Of a stretch of DNA of 64,000 nucleotides, positions 33,599-42,618 are shown piece after piece. Made by a program: the position numbers and the translations under genes. Where the stretch lies: the NCBI RefSeq assembly GCF_045038035.1, contig NZ_CP173427.1:2232001-2296000 (forward strand), read 5' to 3'. This DNA comes from Paenibacillus_F chitinolyticus_A (GTDB lineage Bacteria > Bacillota > Bacilli > Paenibacillales > NBRC-103111). Position 1 is the stretch's first letter, and every line of letters starts with the position of its first letter. The notes beneath the pieces are model-generated. The model worked only from the letters and a program-made list of their open reading frames with translations. It was not told the origin of the DNA and searched no databases.

Positions 33599-34714
33599 TT
33601 ATTTCAAGTTTTCGGGGTTCAGACACTCCAGCTCGGGAATAACGAAACGTCCGTCTTTGCGGATAAGCACGTCGTCGAACCAGATTTCGCCGCCACCGTA
33701 TTCGGGACGCTGGATAAGCACGATATCCCAGTGAACGGAAGAGCGGTTGCCGTTGTCGGCGATTTCGTAAGCTTGTCCCGGCGTGAAGTGAATGGAGCCG
33801 TCGATTTTTTCATCGAATAGGGTATCTTTCATCGGGTGCAGAATGTACGGGTTCACGCCGATCGCAAATTCACCGATATAACGTGCGCCTTCATCCGTAT
33901 CCAAAATTTCGTTCATGCGGACGGAGTTGTTGCTCGTCGCTTCTACGATTTTTCCGTTTTCGAATTTCAGGACGACGTTCTCGAAAGAAGTTCCGGAGTA
34001 AACAGTCGGCGTGTTATACGAAATGATACCGTTTACGGTGTTGAGCACGGGAGCGGTGTACACTTCGCCGTCGGGAATGTTGCGCTTGCCGCAACACTTG
34101 ATCGCCGGAATGTCTTTGATGGAGAACGAAAGATCGGTGCCCGGAGAAACAAGGCGTACCTTGTCGGTCCGGTTCATGAGCTGAACGAGAGGTTCCATCG
34201 CCGTTTCCATTTTGCTGTAGTCAAGGTTGCACACCTGGAAGTAGAAGTCTTCGAACGCTTCGGTGCTTGTATTGGCCAGTTGGGCCATGGAGCCGTTCGG
34301 ATAGCGCATGACGCACCATTTCGTATGGTTGACACGCTGGTTGGTCACCGGTCTGGAGTACACGCTCATGTACAGCTTCAAGCGGTCTTCCGGAACGTCC
34401 GCGGTTTCCGTCACGTTGTCGCCGGCGCGCACGGCCACGTAAGCCTGCATTTCTTTCATGCGGCTTAGTTCGATCTCGGCTTTTTTCTCGAGCGTTTCGC
34501 GGGTAGCACCGAGCATCATGCTGCGGTTGATCGCGGGATCGCGGAGTTCGACGATTGGATTGCCGCCGACCGCGTACACTTCTTCGATAAAGCACTTCGC
34601 GAGCTCCGGATCTTTAACGCCGATCAACTCGATCAGGATATTTTCGCCCTGCTGAAGTTCAACCGAATAGCGGATAATGTTGCGTGCAAATGTAACCATT
34701 CTTGGATCTCTCAT
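33599..34714 (-). CDS. M29 family aminopeptidase (AmpS/aminopeptidase T type)
   Basis: The 371-residue metallopeptidase has an N-terminal LQQGENILIELIG fold. Metal and active-site residues lie in the C-terminal half: FENGKIVEA, EFAIGVNPY (Glu), SIHFTPGQAYE (His) and NRSSVHWDIVLIQ (His and Asp). Members are dizinc or dicobalt exopeptidases removing N-terminal residues in the cytoplasm. The start is ATG 34714 after AAGGAGTTCC. It is single, with its own terminator. Confidence 0.93.
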   Translation of the reverse strand: MRDPRMVTFARNIIRYSVELQQGENILIELIGVKDPELAKCFIEEVYAVGGNPIVELRDPAINRSMMLGATRETLEKKAEIELSRMKEMQAYVAVRAGDNVTETADVPEDRLKLYMSVYSRPVTNQRVNHTKWCVMRYPNGSMAQLANTSTEAFEDFYFQVCNLDYSKMETAMEPLVQLMNRTDKVRLVSPGTDLSFSIKDIPAIKCCGKRNIPDGEVYTAPVLNTVNGIISYNTPTVYSGTSFENVVLKFENGKIVEATSNNSVRMNEILDTDEGARYIGEFAIGVNPYILHPMKDTLFDEKIDGSIHFTPGQAYEIADNGNRSSVHWDIVLIQRPEYGGGEIWFDDVLIRKDGRFVIPELECLNPENLK

Positions 34715-34975
34715 GGACAGGAACTCCTTCTATGTAAAAAATGTCAGTACAGGGTACTGAAAGCATGCTTCTTCCCATTATAGTACATTTTGGGGATGTG
34801 TAGAAGACGGCTCCAAAAATAGTGTGAAATATGGAACATACATTCTTCTGGTGGTCAATTATTTCGTTAAATCTGCCGTGCGCCTGAGATTACAGTGTGT
34901 TCAGGGACCGTTTCGGGTAAAATGAAAGCAACCACGCAAGGCTAAACGAAAACGGCCACAAGGAGGCGTTCGCAA

Positions 34976-35524
34976 ATGGCGAGAGGCAATACGATGGTGC
35001 CTTTTGGATACGAAGAAGAGCCGCCCGCTCAGCGCGGAACACTGCTCATTTTTGAAACGTTTGAAGACTGGTCGGAACACGAAGCCGGTATGGTGGAAGC
35101 GATCGCGGACGAACGCAAATTCCGAAAAGTCGTCTTTTATCCCCAGCATGAAGAAAGCTTGAAGCGGATGGGCGTACCCTGCGCGGCCGCGTATCACAAA
35201 CGGGTAAAGCTGCTGGAAGAGCTGCTCCGGGACTTGCCCGCCGAGAGATACACGGTGGACACGTGGGAAGGCAAGCGCAAGAAATATACGCCCGTCGACA
35301 CGTCGCTCCGGTTTCTGACCGACAAATACGCCAGCCCTTATTTTATCATGATGAACGATCGTTATGCAGCCATGTTTGCGGGGTACAAAGGCTTCGACGA
35401 ATGGATCCGGAAGGTCCGGCTGCTCGTCTGGAGACGGTTCGGCGTACCGCTTCCGGGCAAGCTGCTGGCTTACGGAGACCGACTGGACTTTATCGGAGAA
35501 AACGGGGAAAGCGTTGAAGTCTAA
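34976..35524 (+). CDS. conserved hypothetical protein
   Basis: The 182-residue soluble protein has no membrane segment. Visible blocks are RGTLLIFETFEDWSEHEAGM, KVVFYPQHEESLKRMGVPCAAAYH, TWEGKRKKYTPVDTSLRFL and a C-terminal YGDRLDFIGENGE. I do not recognise the family. AAGGAGGCG precedes the ATG, so the gene is well supported. It is divergent from the aminopeptidase gene across a 260-base spacer with no clear promoter. Confidence 0.75.
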   Translation: MARGNTMVPFGYEEEPPAQRGTLLIFETFEDWSEHEAGMVEAIADERKFRKVVFYPQHEESLKRMGVPCAAAYHKRVKLLEELLRDLPAERYTVDTWEGKRKKYTPVDTSLRFLTDKYASPYFIMMNDRYAAMFAGYKGFDEWIRKVRLLVWRRFGVPLPGKLLAYGDRLDFIGENGESVEV

Positions 35525-35545
35525 AAAAAATTAACCGCAGGTCAA

Positions 35546-35574
35546 TTCACAAGCGTCCCAGCCGATGGTACAAT
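35546..35574 (+). promoter_or_regulatory. sigma-A promoter of MFS gene
   Basis: TTCACA, 17 bases, TACAAT; it lies 40 bases before the MFS start, which has GGGAGG. Confidence 0.7.
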
Positions 35575-35613
35575 AGTCGAGGTGTTTTTCATTAGGCTGG
35601 GAGGTTTATCATC

Positions 35614-36810
35614 ATGAACGTATCGTCGGTAAAGACGATGAGTCCGACACGCCGCCTGGTGCTTCTGCTGCTGGTAGTCATCATTTCAGGTTTAAGTCAA
35701 GGACTTCTGCTCCCGCTGCTTACCATCCTGCTGGAACAAACAGGGGTATCTTCGGGAGTAAACGGGTTTAACGCCGCCGCCATGTATATCGGCAGCTTCG
35801 CGTCCATGTTCGTAGTCGAACGGATTCTGCTCGCGCTCGGTTATAAGAAAATTTTAATTCTTGGAATCGCTATGGAAACAGTGGCTATTCTGCTGATCCC
35901 TGTATGGGGGAATCTTACGTTCTGGTTTATTTTGCGGTTTATTATCGGATTCGGAAATTCCATCCTGCATTACACGACGCAGCTTTGGATTCTCACCTCG
36001 GCTCCCCCGGAACGACGGGGCCGCTATATTTCTTATTACGGCATGGCCTACGGAGTCGGATTCAGCATCGGACCGGCGGGCATCAATCTGCTCGCGCTCG
36101 GTTCCTACGCGCCGTTTTTGACGGTCGCGGTGTTCTACACGGTTGTTATTTTGCTGCTGCAAAGGCTTCCCGACCAGCAGGTCCAGTCGGAAGGAAAGGA
36201 ATCGCCCGCCCAGAAGCGGTACGGCACAGCGGCCAAAATCGCCTGGTTCGCGCTTATCCCGACCTTCCTGTACGGCTACACCGAAGCGGTGCTGAACAGC
36301 AGCTTCCCGCTCTACGGTCTCCGGCTCGGACTCAGCGATACGTCGGTATCCATGCTGCTTCCGCTTGTCGGTTTCGGCGGACTGATTCTGCAGCTGCCGC
36401 TCGGCATGCTGAGCGACAAAATCGGCCGCAAGCCCGTGCTTCTGGCGGCCGCCGCAATGGGAGCCGCGGCTTTCCTGGCCGTACCGTTCGCCGGGAGTTC
36501 CGTATGGGGAATCGGCCTTCTCCTGCTGACGGCAGGGGGGATGATCGGGTCCTTCTTCTCGCTGGGACTCGCATATGCGGCCGACCTGCTCCCGCGGGAG
36601 CTTCTTCCGTCAGCCAACGTGATCGGCTCGATTCTGTTCAGTATCGGCAGCGTTGTCGGGCCTAATCTGGGGGGACTGGGCATCCAGTATATCTCCCTCA
36701 GCAGCCTCTTCTTCCTGCTTGGCTCCGTGTATGTCTTGTTCGTTCTTACCGGGCTTGCGGTCCGGACCCGGAGAAAGGGGAGAGCCGACGGAGGAATCGG
36801 GCAAACGTAA
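35614..36810 (+). CDS. major facilitator superfamily transporter
   Basis: The 398-residue protein has 12 hydrophobic segments in two halves. The MFS signature between helices 2 and 3 of the second half is clear (GMLSDKIGRKPVLL). The first half has LWILTSAPPERRGRYISYYGMAYGVGFSIGPAG, typical of YfkF/YcaD-like multidrug or unknown-solute exporters. It is monocistronic with its own promoter, and convergent with udk. The substrate is unknown. Confidence 0.9.
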   Translation: MNVSSVKTMSPTRRLVLLLLVVIISGLSQGLLLPLLTILLEQTGVSSGVNGFNAAAMYIGSFASMFVVERILLALGYKKILILGIAMETVAILLIPVWGNLTFWFILRFIIGFGNSILHYTTQLWILTSAPPERRGRYISYYGMAYGVGFSIGPAGINLLALGSYAPFLTVAVFYTVVILLLQRLPDQQVQSEGKESPAQKRYGTAAKIAWFALIPTFLYGYTEAVLNSSFPLYGLRLGLSDTSVSMLLPLVGFGGLILQLPLGMLSDKIGRKPVLLAAAAMGAAAFLAVPFAGSSVWGIGLLLLTAGGMIGSFFSLGLAYAADLLPRELLPSANVIGSILFSIGSVVGPNLGGLGIQYISLSSLFFLLGSVYVLFVLTGLAVRTRRKGRADGGIGQT

Positions 36811-36855
36811 ACTGTCCGAGGTATGCCAGGCCGGTTTTGAGCCGCGGACAACCCG

Positions 36856-36920
36856 CAGCATCTATCTATCCGCTCGGCCGTCCGCCAGCAGCGTCTATCT
36901 ATCCGCGCGGTTGTCCGCGT
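36856..36920 (+). repeat. two-copy imperfect tandem repeat
   Basis: A unit of about 32 bases beginning CTATCTATCCGC is present twice (near 36861 and 36893), diverged by a few bases. It lies in the spacer after the MFS gene and has no evident function. Confidence 0.5.
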
Positions 36921-37004
36921 GTACTTGCAGCCTGCCGGCCGGATATGCCTGCTTATAGCAGTAAGCAGACATCCGCTTGCGAGGCAGAGATCCTTCTCCA
37001 ACTT

Positions 37005-37047
37005 AAAAAGACCTGAATGCAGCCGAGGCTGTATCCAGGTCTTTTTT
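37005..37047. terminator. bidirectional terminator
   Basis: AAAAAGACCTG.ATGCAGCC and its near complement form a 19-base stem ending in TTTTTT, between the convergent MFS and udk genes. Confidence 0.9.
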
Positions 37048-37081
37048 ATGCGTCTGCGGGTTGCAGCCGTTGCTTAGGGAG

Positions 37082-37711
37082 TTAATGAAGATCCGTCAGC
37101 AGGGTATCCATGTAGCTTTCCGTTAAAGTGGTGAGCAGGCGTATGCCGATCTCGTTTTCTCCGCCTTCGGGAATAATGATGTCCGCATACTTTTTGGAAG
37201 GCTCGATAAAGGCGTCATGCATCGGTTTTACCGTCGTGATGTACTGATCGACAACCGATTCCAGAGAGCGGCCTCTTTCGTTCGTATCCCGCATAATGCG
37301 GCGCAAAATTCTGACGTCCGGGTCCGTATCGACAAACACTTTGATGTCGAGAGCTTTGCGCAGGTGCTCGTCCGTCAGGACGTGGATGCCTTCGATCACA
37401 ATGATCGGCGTGCCTTGAATGTGCAGTGTTTCCGAGGAACGGGCGTGCTGTGTAAAATCATATATCGGGACCTGAATCTCACGGCCTTTCCGAAGTTCGC
37501 CGAGATGCTTCAGCAGAAGTTCATTTTCAAACGCGTTCGGATGATCGTAATTGATTTTGGCGCGTTCATCCATGGACAGCTCGCTGCGGTCCGCATAGTA
37601 ATTGTCCTGGCAAATGAGTGTTACGTTTTTCGTTCCGAGCTCGTCTATGATCGAACGGGCGACCGTTGATTTCCCCGAACCGGTTCCCCCGGCTATCCCA
37701 ATGACTAACAT
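37082..37711 (-). CDS. udk: uridine kinase
   Basis: The 209-residue P-loop kinase has Walker A GGTGSGKST at residues 8-16. It continues with QDNYYADRSELSMDERAKINYDHP, which binds the nucleoside, then PIYDFTQHARSSET and IVIEGIHVL. It phosphorylates uridine and cytidine in pyrimidine salvage. Length is standard. It is monocistronic on the minus strand. Confidence 0.97.
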   Translation of the reverse strand: MLVIGIAGGTGSGKSTVARSIIDELGTKNVTLICQDNYYADRSELSMDERAKINYDHPNAFENELLLKHLGELRKGREIQVPIYDFTQHARSSETLHIQGTPIIVIEGIHVLTDEHLRKALDIKVFVDTDPDVRILRRIMRDTNERGRSLESVVDQYITTVKPMHDAFIEPSKKYADIIIPEGGENEIGIRLLTTLTESYMDTLLTDLH

Positions 37712-37833
37712 AAATTATGAAGGCCCTCCCTGTTCAGCGCCCTTTAAGATAAGGCCGGCGCTTTATATACCCTGAATAGTTTATCATACTGTAGAATTTT
37801 TTCAAAAAGAAAAAGCTCCTTTCGGAGCGTAAT

Positions 37834-38151
37834 TCACCGGACTTGCTTCGGCGTATGGTAATGATCTTCGCTTACTTCCAAATCCTGCTTGGCTTGCTGC
37901 AGTTGTTCGATCGTCTGTTGGAGCTGCTGACCGTACCGGTCCCCGTCGAACGACCGGATTTGGGCGGCCGCTTCAGCTACCTGACGTTTGGCCGAGTCCA
38001 GTTTGGCCTGTGCCCGCTGGATCGCATTCGGATCGGCCTGTGTAATGGCCCCCTGGAGCTCGTGCTCCGCTTCCTGCGCCGCCAGAATGGCCGCGTCCGC
38101 CGCCTCGACGGCATGCCGGATAAACTGCTGGTGCTGCTGGCTTTCTACCAT
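37834..38151 (-). CDS. small coiled-coil protein, possibly spore-expressed
   Basis: The 105-residue protein is almost entirely helical and rich in Gln, Ala and Glu (HELQGAITQADPNAIQRAQAKLD, YGQQLQQTIEQLQQAKQDLE), predicted to form coiled coils. I do not recognise the family. ATG 38151 has AGGAGG 9 bases upstream. A sigma-G/sigma-F-like promoter (38174-38203) lies immediately before the ribosome site, suggesting forespore expression. Confidence 0.75.
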   Translation of the reverse strand: MVESQQHQQFIRHAVEAADAAILAAQEAEHELQGAITQADPNAIQRAQAKLDSAKRQVAEAAAQIRSFDGDRYGQQLQQTIEQLQQAKQDLEVSEDHYHTPKQVR

Positions 38152-38173
38152 GCGTAACAACCTCCTTTTTCTA

Positions 38174-38203
38174 TACGATGTACATTTGCGGACAGATTCA
38201 TTC
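38174..38203 (-). promoter_or_regulatory. forespore-type promoter
   Basis: On the minus strand GAATG (38203-38199) is followed after exactly 18 bases by CATCGTA (38180-38174). This matches the GHATR-18-CATNNTA pattern of sigma-F/sigma-G promoters. The ribosome site starts a few bases further on. Confidence 0.55.
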
Positions 38204-38384
38204 GGTTATTTCCTTGGCGGAACTATATTTCCTGGGTAAGCGCAAAACTCGATAAACCTGCCGAAATTTCGACATAATATTCTGACAATTCGAAAGATAA
38301 TCTGTAATCGTTAAACAACCCGTTATGGAGCGACGCGATTTGGGCACCCTACGAAAGATAACGACAGCGGAGGTGAATGTGCGA

Positions 38385-38522
38385 ATGCCGTTCAACAAAT
38401 CGACCAAAATAGATGACAAACAAAACAAAAGCCGGTTGAAATCGGAAGCAGTAACCTTAAATTCACGCAAAGCATCGGAGTATCCGCCGAACTTAAACGA
38501 AATTAATAAAAACGAATCGTAA
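38385..38522 (+). CDS. 45-residue Lys/Asn-rich small protein
   Basis: The short frame begins MPFNKSTKIDDKQNKSRLK and is hydrophilic throughout. GGAGGTGA lies 8 bases before ATG 38385; GTG 38379 is an alternative. A hairpin with a T tract follows at 38576. It is divergent from the coiled-coil protein gene. There is no family recognition; it could be a minor spore protein, but no sporulation promoter is evident. Confidence 0.5.
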   Translation: MPFNKSTKIDDKQNKSRLKSEAVTLNSRKASEYPPNLNEINKNES

Positions 38523-38575
38523 AACCTGAGGAGAGTTCGCCCGCTTGTTAAAATTCTCATGAATAGACTTGATCC

Positions 38576-38610
38576 GGCGCTGTTTCCGATAAGGGCAGCG
38601 TCTTTCTTTT
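38576..38610 (+). terminator. possible terminator
   Basis: GGCGCTG/CAGCGTC forms a stem with a 13-base loop, followed by TTTCTTTT. Confidence 0.55.
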
Positions 38611-38646
38611 GTGCGGCACCATATATTTTTCTTTTGGTTAAAAAAG

Positions 38647-38752
38647 TTTCCCTATTGCAATATTTATTATTTTAGGGAATAATAACAGGGAAAAGAGAAC
38701 TTTTTTTTTACTCATTAACTTTCCCTAGGGAAACATATTTTCCTTACGGAAA
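38647..38752. promoter_or_regulatory. metal-transporter promoter and operators
   Basis: TTGCAA (38655-38660), 17 bases, AATAAT (38678-38683) forms a promoter. It is flanked by half-sites TTTCCCTA (38647-38654) and TAGGGAA (38673-38679). Further down are a perfect palindrome TTTCCCTAGGGAAA (38720-38733) and a second, TTTCCTTACGGAAA (38739-38752). The form fits DtxR/MntR-type metalloregulator sites. No such regulator gene is in the window. Confidence 0.7.
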
Positions 38753-38818
38753 GAATGTGTCTAATGAGGGGCAAACCGTTGAATAAGTTCGCTTACCAAT
38801 GATCAGGAGGAGAACAAA

Positions 38819-39802
38819 ATGAATCGATTGCATGAACGGGCTGCGAAAAGGCGCGGGAGATGGAAGCGCGTATCCCTGGTGGTTTTGATCGTCGGAAGCG
38901 TGATGGCTCTGTCGGCCTGCAATTCCAAACCCGCATCAGTGGCCGAGGATAAAGCCGGAGACGCAGGCAAGGTCCGCATTACGACCACGATCGGTATGAT
39001 TGCCGATATTGCGCGCGAGATAGGCGGGGAACATGTAGAAGTAACCAGTCTGATGAAATCGGGGGTCGATCCTCATCTGTACAAAGCTTCCCAAGGCGAT
39101 ATCTCGAAGCTTGACAAAGCGGACATCATTTTTTATAACGGTCTGCATCTGGAAGGGAAAATGACGGAGATTCTGCAACAAATGGGCGGCAAAAAACCGA
39201 CGGTTGCCGTGTCTGATCCCATTGACCGCAAGGAGCTCCGTTCGGGAGACGATGTCGGTACCCAGTATGACCCCCATATCTGGTTTAATGTGAAACACTG
39301 GATGACCGCTTCGGAAAAAGTCCGGGATGAACTGATCCGATTCGATTCCGCACACGAACAGGATTACCGCAGCAAGTCCGACGCTTATTTGGCGAAATTA
39401 AAAGAATTGGATACCTACACCCGGTCCGAGATTGCCTCCGTATCCGAAGGCGCCCGGGTCCTCGTTACCGCGCACGACGCCTTCGGCTATTTCGGTGACG
39501 CATACGGCATCAAGGTTATGGCCCTTCAAGGGATGAGCACGGCTTCCGAATACGGGTCCAAGGACGTGACCGATCTGCGCGATTTTCTGGTGGCCAACAA
39601 AATCAAAGCCGTTTTTATCGAAACCAGTGTTCCCCAGAAAGCGATAGACGCCGTTATCGAAGGCGCGAAGCAGAAAGGCCATGAGGTCAAGATCGGAGGT
39701 ACTTTGTATTCCGACGCCATGGGTGAGGAAGGCACGAACGAAGGGACGTATATCGGAATGGTCCGCCACAATGTCGACACGATCGTGAAAGCTTTGAAAT
39801 AA
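38819..39802 (+). CDS. mntA: manganese/zinc ABC transporter, substrate-binding lipoprotein
   Basis: The 327-residue lipoprotein has a long basic N terminus and a lipobox ending in LSAC. It is a cluster A-I (TroA/MntA) binding protein. Likely metal ligands are the His in GVDPHLYK, the His in DPHIWFNVKHW, the His in TAHDAFGYF and the Asp in GTLYSDAMG. It captures Mn(II) or Zn(II) for MntBCD. AGGAGG precedes ATG 38819. The gene order and palindromic operators match a manganese system; zinc cannot be ruled out. Confidence 0.9.
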   Translation: MNRLHERAAKRRGRWKRVSLVVLIVGSVMALSACNSKPASVAEDKAGDAGKVRITTTIGMIADIAREIGGEHVEVTSLMKSGVDPHLYKASQGDISKLDKADIIFYNGLHLEGKMTEILQQMGGKKPTVAVSDPIDRKELRSGDDVGTQYDPHIWFNVKHWMTASEKVRDELIRFDSAHEQDYRSKSDAYLAKLKELDTYTRSEIASVSEGARVLVTAHDAFGYFGDAYGIKVMALQGMSTASEYGSKDVTDLRDFLVANKIKAVFIETSVPQKAIDAVIEGAKQKGHEVKIGGTLYSDAMGEEGTNEGTYIGMVRHNVDTIVKALK

Positions 39803-39823
39803 ACGAACCAAGGAGGATGCATC

Positions 39824-40591
39824 ATGCAGATTCAGCATCTCGCGCAGGAGAACCGGCATACGCCGCCCCTGCTCATTGAAGGAATGACCGTCGCTTACCG
39901 GAAGCAGCCGGTGCTCAGGCAGGTCACTTTCGCGGCTCCCGAAGGAAGTCTGGTCGGCATAGTCGGACCGAACGGCGCGGGAAAATCGACCCTGATCAAG
40001 GCTGCGCTCGGTTTAATCCCGCGGGTAGAGGGGCGGGTGTCCATTTACGGCAAGCCGTACCGGGAACAGCGCAAACGGGTCGGTTACGTTCCGCAGCGGG
40101 AATCGGTGGACTGGGATTTCCCGACGAACGCGCTTGATGTCGTCACGATGGGGACCTACGGCCGGCTCGGCTGGTTTCGCAGACCCGGCGGGGCCCAGCG
40201 GAAGCTGGCGCTGGAATGCCTGGAAAAGGTCGGGATGGCCGACTTTGCCTCCCGTCAGATCAGCCAGTTGTCGGGCGGGCAGCAGCAGCGCGTTTTTCTG
40301 GCAAGAGCTCTGGCTCAAAACGCGGACTTGTATTTTATGGATGAGCCGTTCGTCGGTGTGGATGCCGCAACGGAGCGTGCGATTATTACGCTGCTGGAAG
40401 AGCTGAAAAATCAGGGGAAAACGGTGCTGGTCGTCCATCATGACCTGTCGACTGTGGAAGAATACTTCGATACGGTCATGCTGCTGAATGTCAGTCTGAT
40501 TGCCGCGGGTCCCGTTTCCGAGGTATTTAACCGAAACAATCTTCAAAAAACTTACGGGGGTCGTCTGGCTCTGCTAGACCGGCGTTTGTAG
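39824..40591 (+). CDS. mntB: manganese ABC transporter ATP-binding protein
   Basis: The 255-residue ATPase has Walker A GPNGAGKST, then RVGYVPQRESVDWDFPTNALDVV, which is characteristic of manganese/iron cluster transporters. Signature LSGGQQQR and Walker B LYFMDEPFVGVD follow. It sits 21 bases after the binding protein gene, with AAGGAGG before its ATG. Confidence 0.95.
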   Translation: MQIQHLAQENRHTPPLLIEGMTVAYRKQPVLRQVTFAAPEGSLVGIVGPNGAGKSTLIKAALGLIPRVEGRVSIYGKPYREQRKRVGYVPQRESVDWDFPTNALDVVTMGTYGRLGWFRRPGGAQRKLALECLEKVGMADFASRQISQLSGGQQQRVFLARALAQNADLYFMDEPFVGVDAATERAIITLLEELKNQGKTVLVVHHDLSTVEEYFDTVMLLNVSLIAAGPVSEVFNRNNLQKTYGGRLALLDRRL

Positions 40592-40618
40592 AAGCTAACG
40601 GAAAGGAGAGGGGTTGCT

Positions 40619-41569
40619 TTGCTGAATTGGTTAGAAGCCTTGAAGGATCCCAATACGCAGTGGATTCTCTACGGCAGTTCGCTCCTGGGACTCAGCGGCG
40701 GTGTGCTGGGCAGTTTCGCTTATTTGCGGAAGCAGTCTTTAATGGGAGACGCGCTGTCTCACGCGGCGCTGCCCGGCGTGTGCGCGGCTTTTATGGTGAC
40801 CGGGTCCAAGTCCATCCTGGGCTTCCTTGCGGGAGCCGCTATCTCGGGTTTGTTAGCTACGTTAAGTATCGGCTGGATGACCCGGCACTCCAAAATAAAG
40901 CAGGATACGGCTCTAGGCATCGTTTTATCCGTCTTCTTCGGATTCGGCATTGTTCTGCTGACTCAGATTCAGCACAGTCCCAGCGGCAATCAGAGCGGAC
41001 TGGATAAGTTCCTGTTCGGGCAGGCGGCATCCATGGTCATGAAGGACGTCTACACCATGGCGGGCGTCTCCGTCCTGCTTCTGCTCGTTTGCTCGCTGTT
41101 TTACAAAGAGTTGAAGCTTACCAGCTTCGATACGGGATTTGCCAAAGGAATCGGTTATCCGACCGCGCTGCTCGACCAGTTTGTCCTGCTGCTCATTCTG
41201 GTTGCCGTCGTTACGGGCATTCAAGCGGTGGGGGTCGTTCTGATGGCGGCGCTGCTCATCACCCCGGCGGTCGCGGCAAGATACTGGACGGAAAAGCTCG
41301 GAACCATGGTCGTTCTGTCCGGCTTGTTCGGTGCGATAAGCGGTGCGCTGGGCACACTGCTCAGCACGATCGGCAGCAATATGCCGACGGGTCCGCTCAG
41401 CGTTCTCGCGGCAACGGCCTGGTTCCTGGTTTCGCTCGTGTTCGGCACGCGCAAGGGACTCATGCCCAAACTTCTGCTGAAATGGTCGGTATACCGTTCG
41501 GTTCAAAAGGCGAAACTCCCGTATGGGGGCAAGGGAGCGCAGAGGGAAGGGGTGAGTTTCGGTGATTAG
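40619..41569 (+). CDS. mntC: manganese ABC transporter permease, first subunit
   Basis: The 316-residue membrane protein of the ABC-3 family has about eight to nine helices. It contains SLMGDALSHAALPGVC, typical of TroC/MntC, and GVVLMAALLITPAVAARYWT. The start is TTG 40619 after AAAGGAGAGGGG. The 3' end overlaps the next permease gene by 8 bases, suggesting a heterodimer. Confidence 0.93.
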   Translation: MLNWLEALKDPNTQWILYGSSLLGLSGGVLGSFAYLRKQSLMGDALSHAALPGVCAAFMVTGSKSILGFLAGAAISGLLATLSIGWMTRHSKIKQDTALGIVLSVFFGFGIVLLTQIQHSPSGNQSGLDKFLFGQAASMVMKDVYTMAGVSVLLLLVCSLFYKELKLTSFDTGFAKGIGYPTALLDQFVLLLILVAVVTGIQAVGVVLMAALLITPAVAARYWTEKLGTMVVLSGLFGAISGALGTLLSTIGSNMPTGPLSVLAATAWFLVSLVFGTRKGLMPKLLLKWSVYRSVQKAKLPYGGKGAQREGVSFGD

Positions 41570-42449
41570 CGGATGGATTATTTTAACCGGCGTTCTTGTC
41601 GCTTGCGCCTGCTCTCTGGTCGGGTGTTTCCTGGTACTGAGGAATATGGCGATGATCGGCGACGCGATCAGTCATTCCGTTTTGCCGGGTATTGTGATCG
41701 CATTTCTGATCAGCAGCTCCCGGGATTCCTTCATCATGATGCTGGGGGCATCCGCGGTCGGCCTGCTTACCGTTTTTTTAATCCAGTTTTTTAAGCAGAG
41801 CGGAGTACAGGCCGATGCTTCCATCGGTGTCGTCTTTACGGCGCTTTTTGCGGTGGGAGTCGTACTTGTCAGCCTTTATGCGGGTCATATCGACCTGGAT
41901 TTGGATTGTGTTCTGTACGGCGAAATTGCTTACGTGCCCTGGGATACCCTCACGATTTCCGGAATAGCCGTGGGGCCCAAAGCAGTCTGGGCGGTCGGCC
42001 TGACTTTTCTCCTCAGCCTGCTGCTTATCGGAATGTTTTTCAAACAATTTAAACTTTGTTCCTTCAATCCGGCTATGGCTGCCGCTTTGGGAATTCCCGT
42101 GGCGTTGTTTCATTACTTGCTCATGGGGCTAGTTTCGATGACGACCGTAGCTTCGTTCGAAAGCGTAGGCGCTATTCTCGTTGTCGGTATGCTCGTCGTG
42201 CCGCCCGCGACAGCCTATCTTCTGACGGAACGGCTGAGTGTCATGATTCCGCTCAGTATGGGGATCGGAGCGGCAAGCGCGGTTTTGGGTTACGGGTTAG
42301 CCTACCTGCTGGACGCATCCATAGCGGGCTGTATCATTTGTGCCGCGGGAGGGCTGTTCGTCCTTGCTTTTCTGTTTTCTCCCGGTCAAGGCGTCGCAGT
42401 CCGCAAGTGGAGCCGGCCCCGCCCTTCTGATATCCGGAAACCCGCATAA
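41562..42449 (+). CDS. mntD: manganese ABC transporter permease, second subunit
   Basis: The 295-residue ABC-3 permease is homologous to the upstream one, with MIGDAISHSVLPGIVIAF and AILVVGMLVVPPATAYLLT. The start is GTG 41562, overlapping mntC. The order binding protein-ATPase-permease-permease equals Bacillus mntABCD. The stop codon falls in the loop of the terminator. Confidence 0.93.
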   Translation: MISGWIILTGVLVACACSLVGCFLVLRNMAMIGDAISHSVLPGIVIAFLISSSRDSFIMMLGASAVGLLTVFLIQFFKQSGVQADASIGVVFTALFAVGVVLVSLYAGHIDLDLDCVLYGEIAYVPWDTLTISGIAVGPKAVWAVGLTFLLSLLLIGMFFKQFKLCSFNPAMAAALGIPVALFHYLLMGLVSMTTVASFESVGAILVVGMLVVPPATAYLLTERLSVMIPLSMGIGAASAVLGYGLAYLLDASIAGCIICAAGGLFVLAFLFSPGQGVAVRKWSRPRPSDIRKPA

Positions 42450-42466
42450 AAGCGGGTTTTTATTTT
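42438..42466 (+). terminator. terminator of mnt operon
   Basis: AAACCCGC/GCGGGTTT hairpin followed by TTATTTT. Confidence 0.88.
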
Positions 42467-42618
42467 GCGTTCAGGAAGCGGATTTGATAGGGAAAGCTCG
42501 GGACGACCTCCAAAAGTAAGAAAATCCCCGTAAAATCACGATGCATACCGTTTTGTTTAGCGGTAAAATTGTAGTATGCTAATCATACTGGAACGATAGA
42601 TATAAGGGAGGGGCGGAA

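Noticed and set aside
36856..36920. Possible start of a CRISPR-like repeat array
   Set aside because: Only two diverged tandem copies exist, with no spacers and no cas genes.
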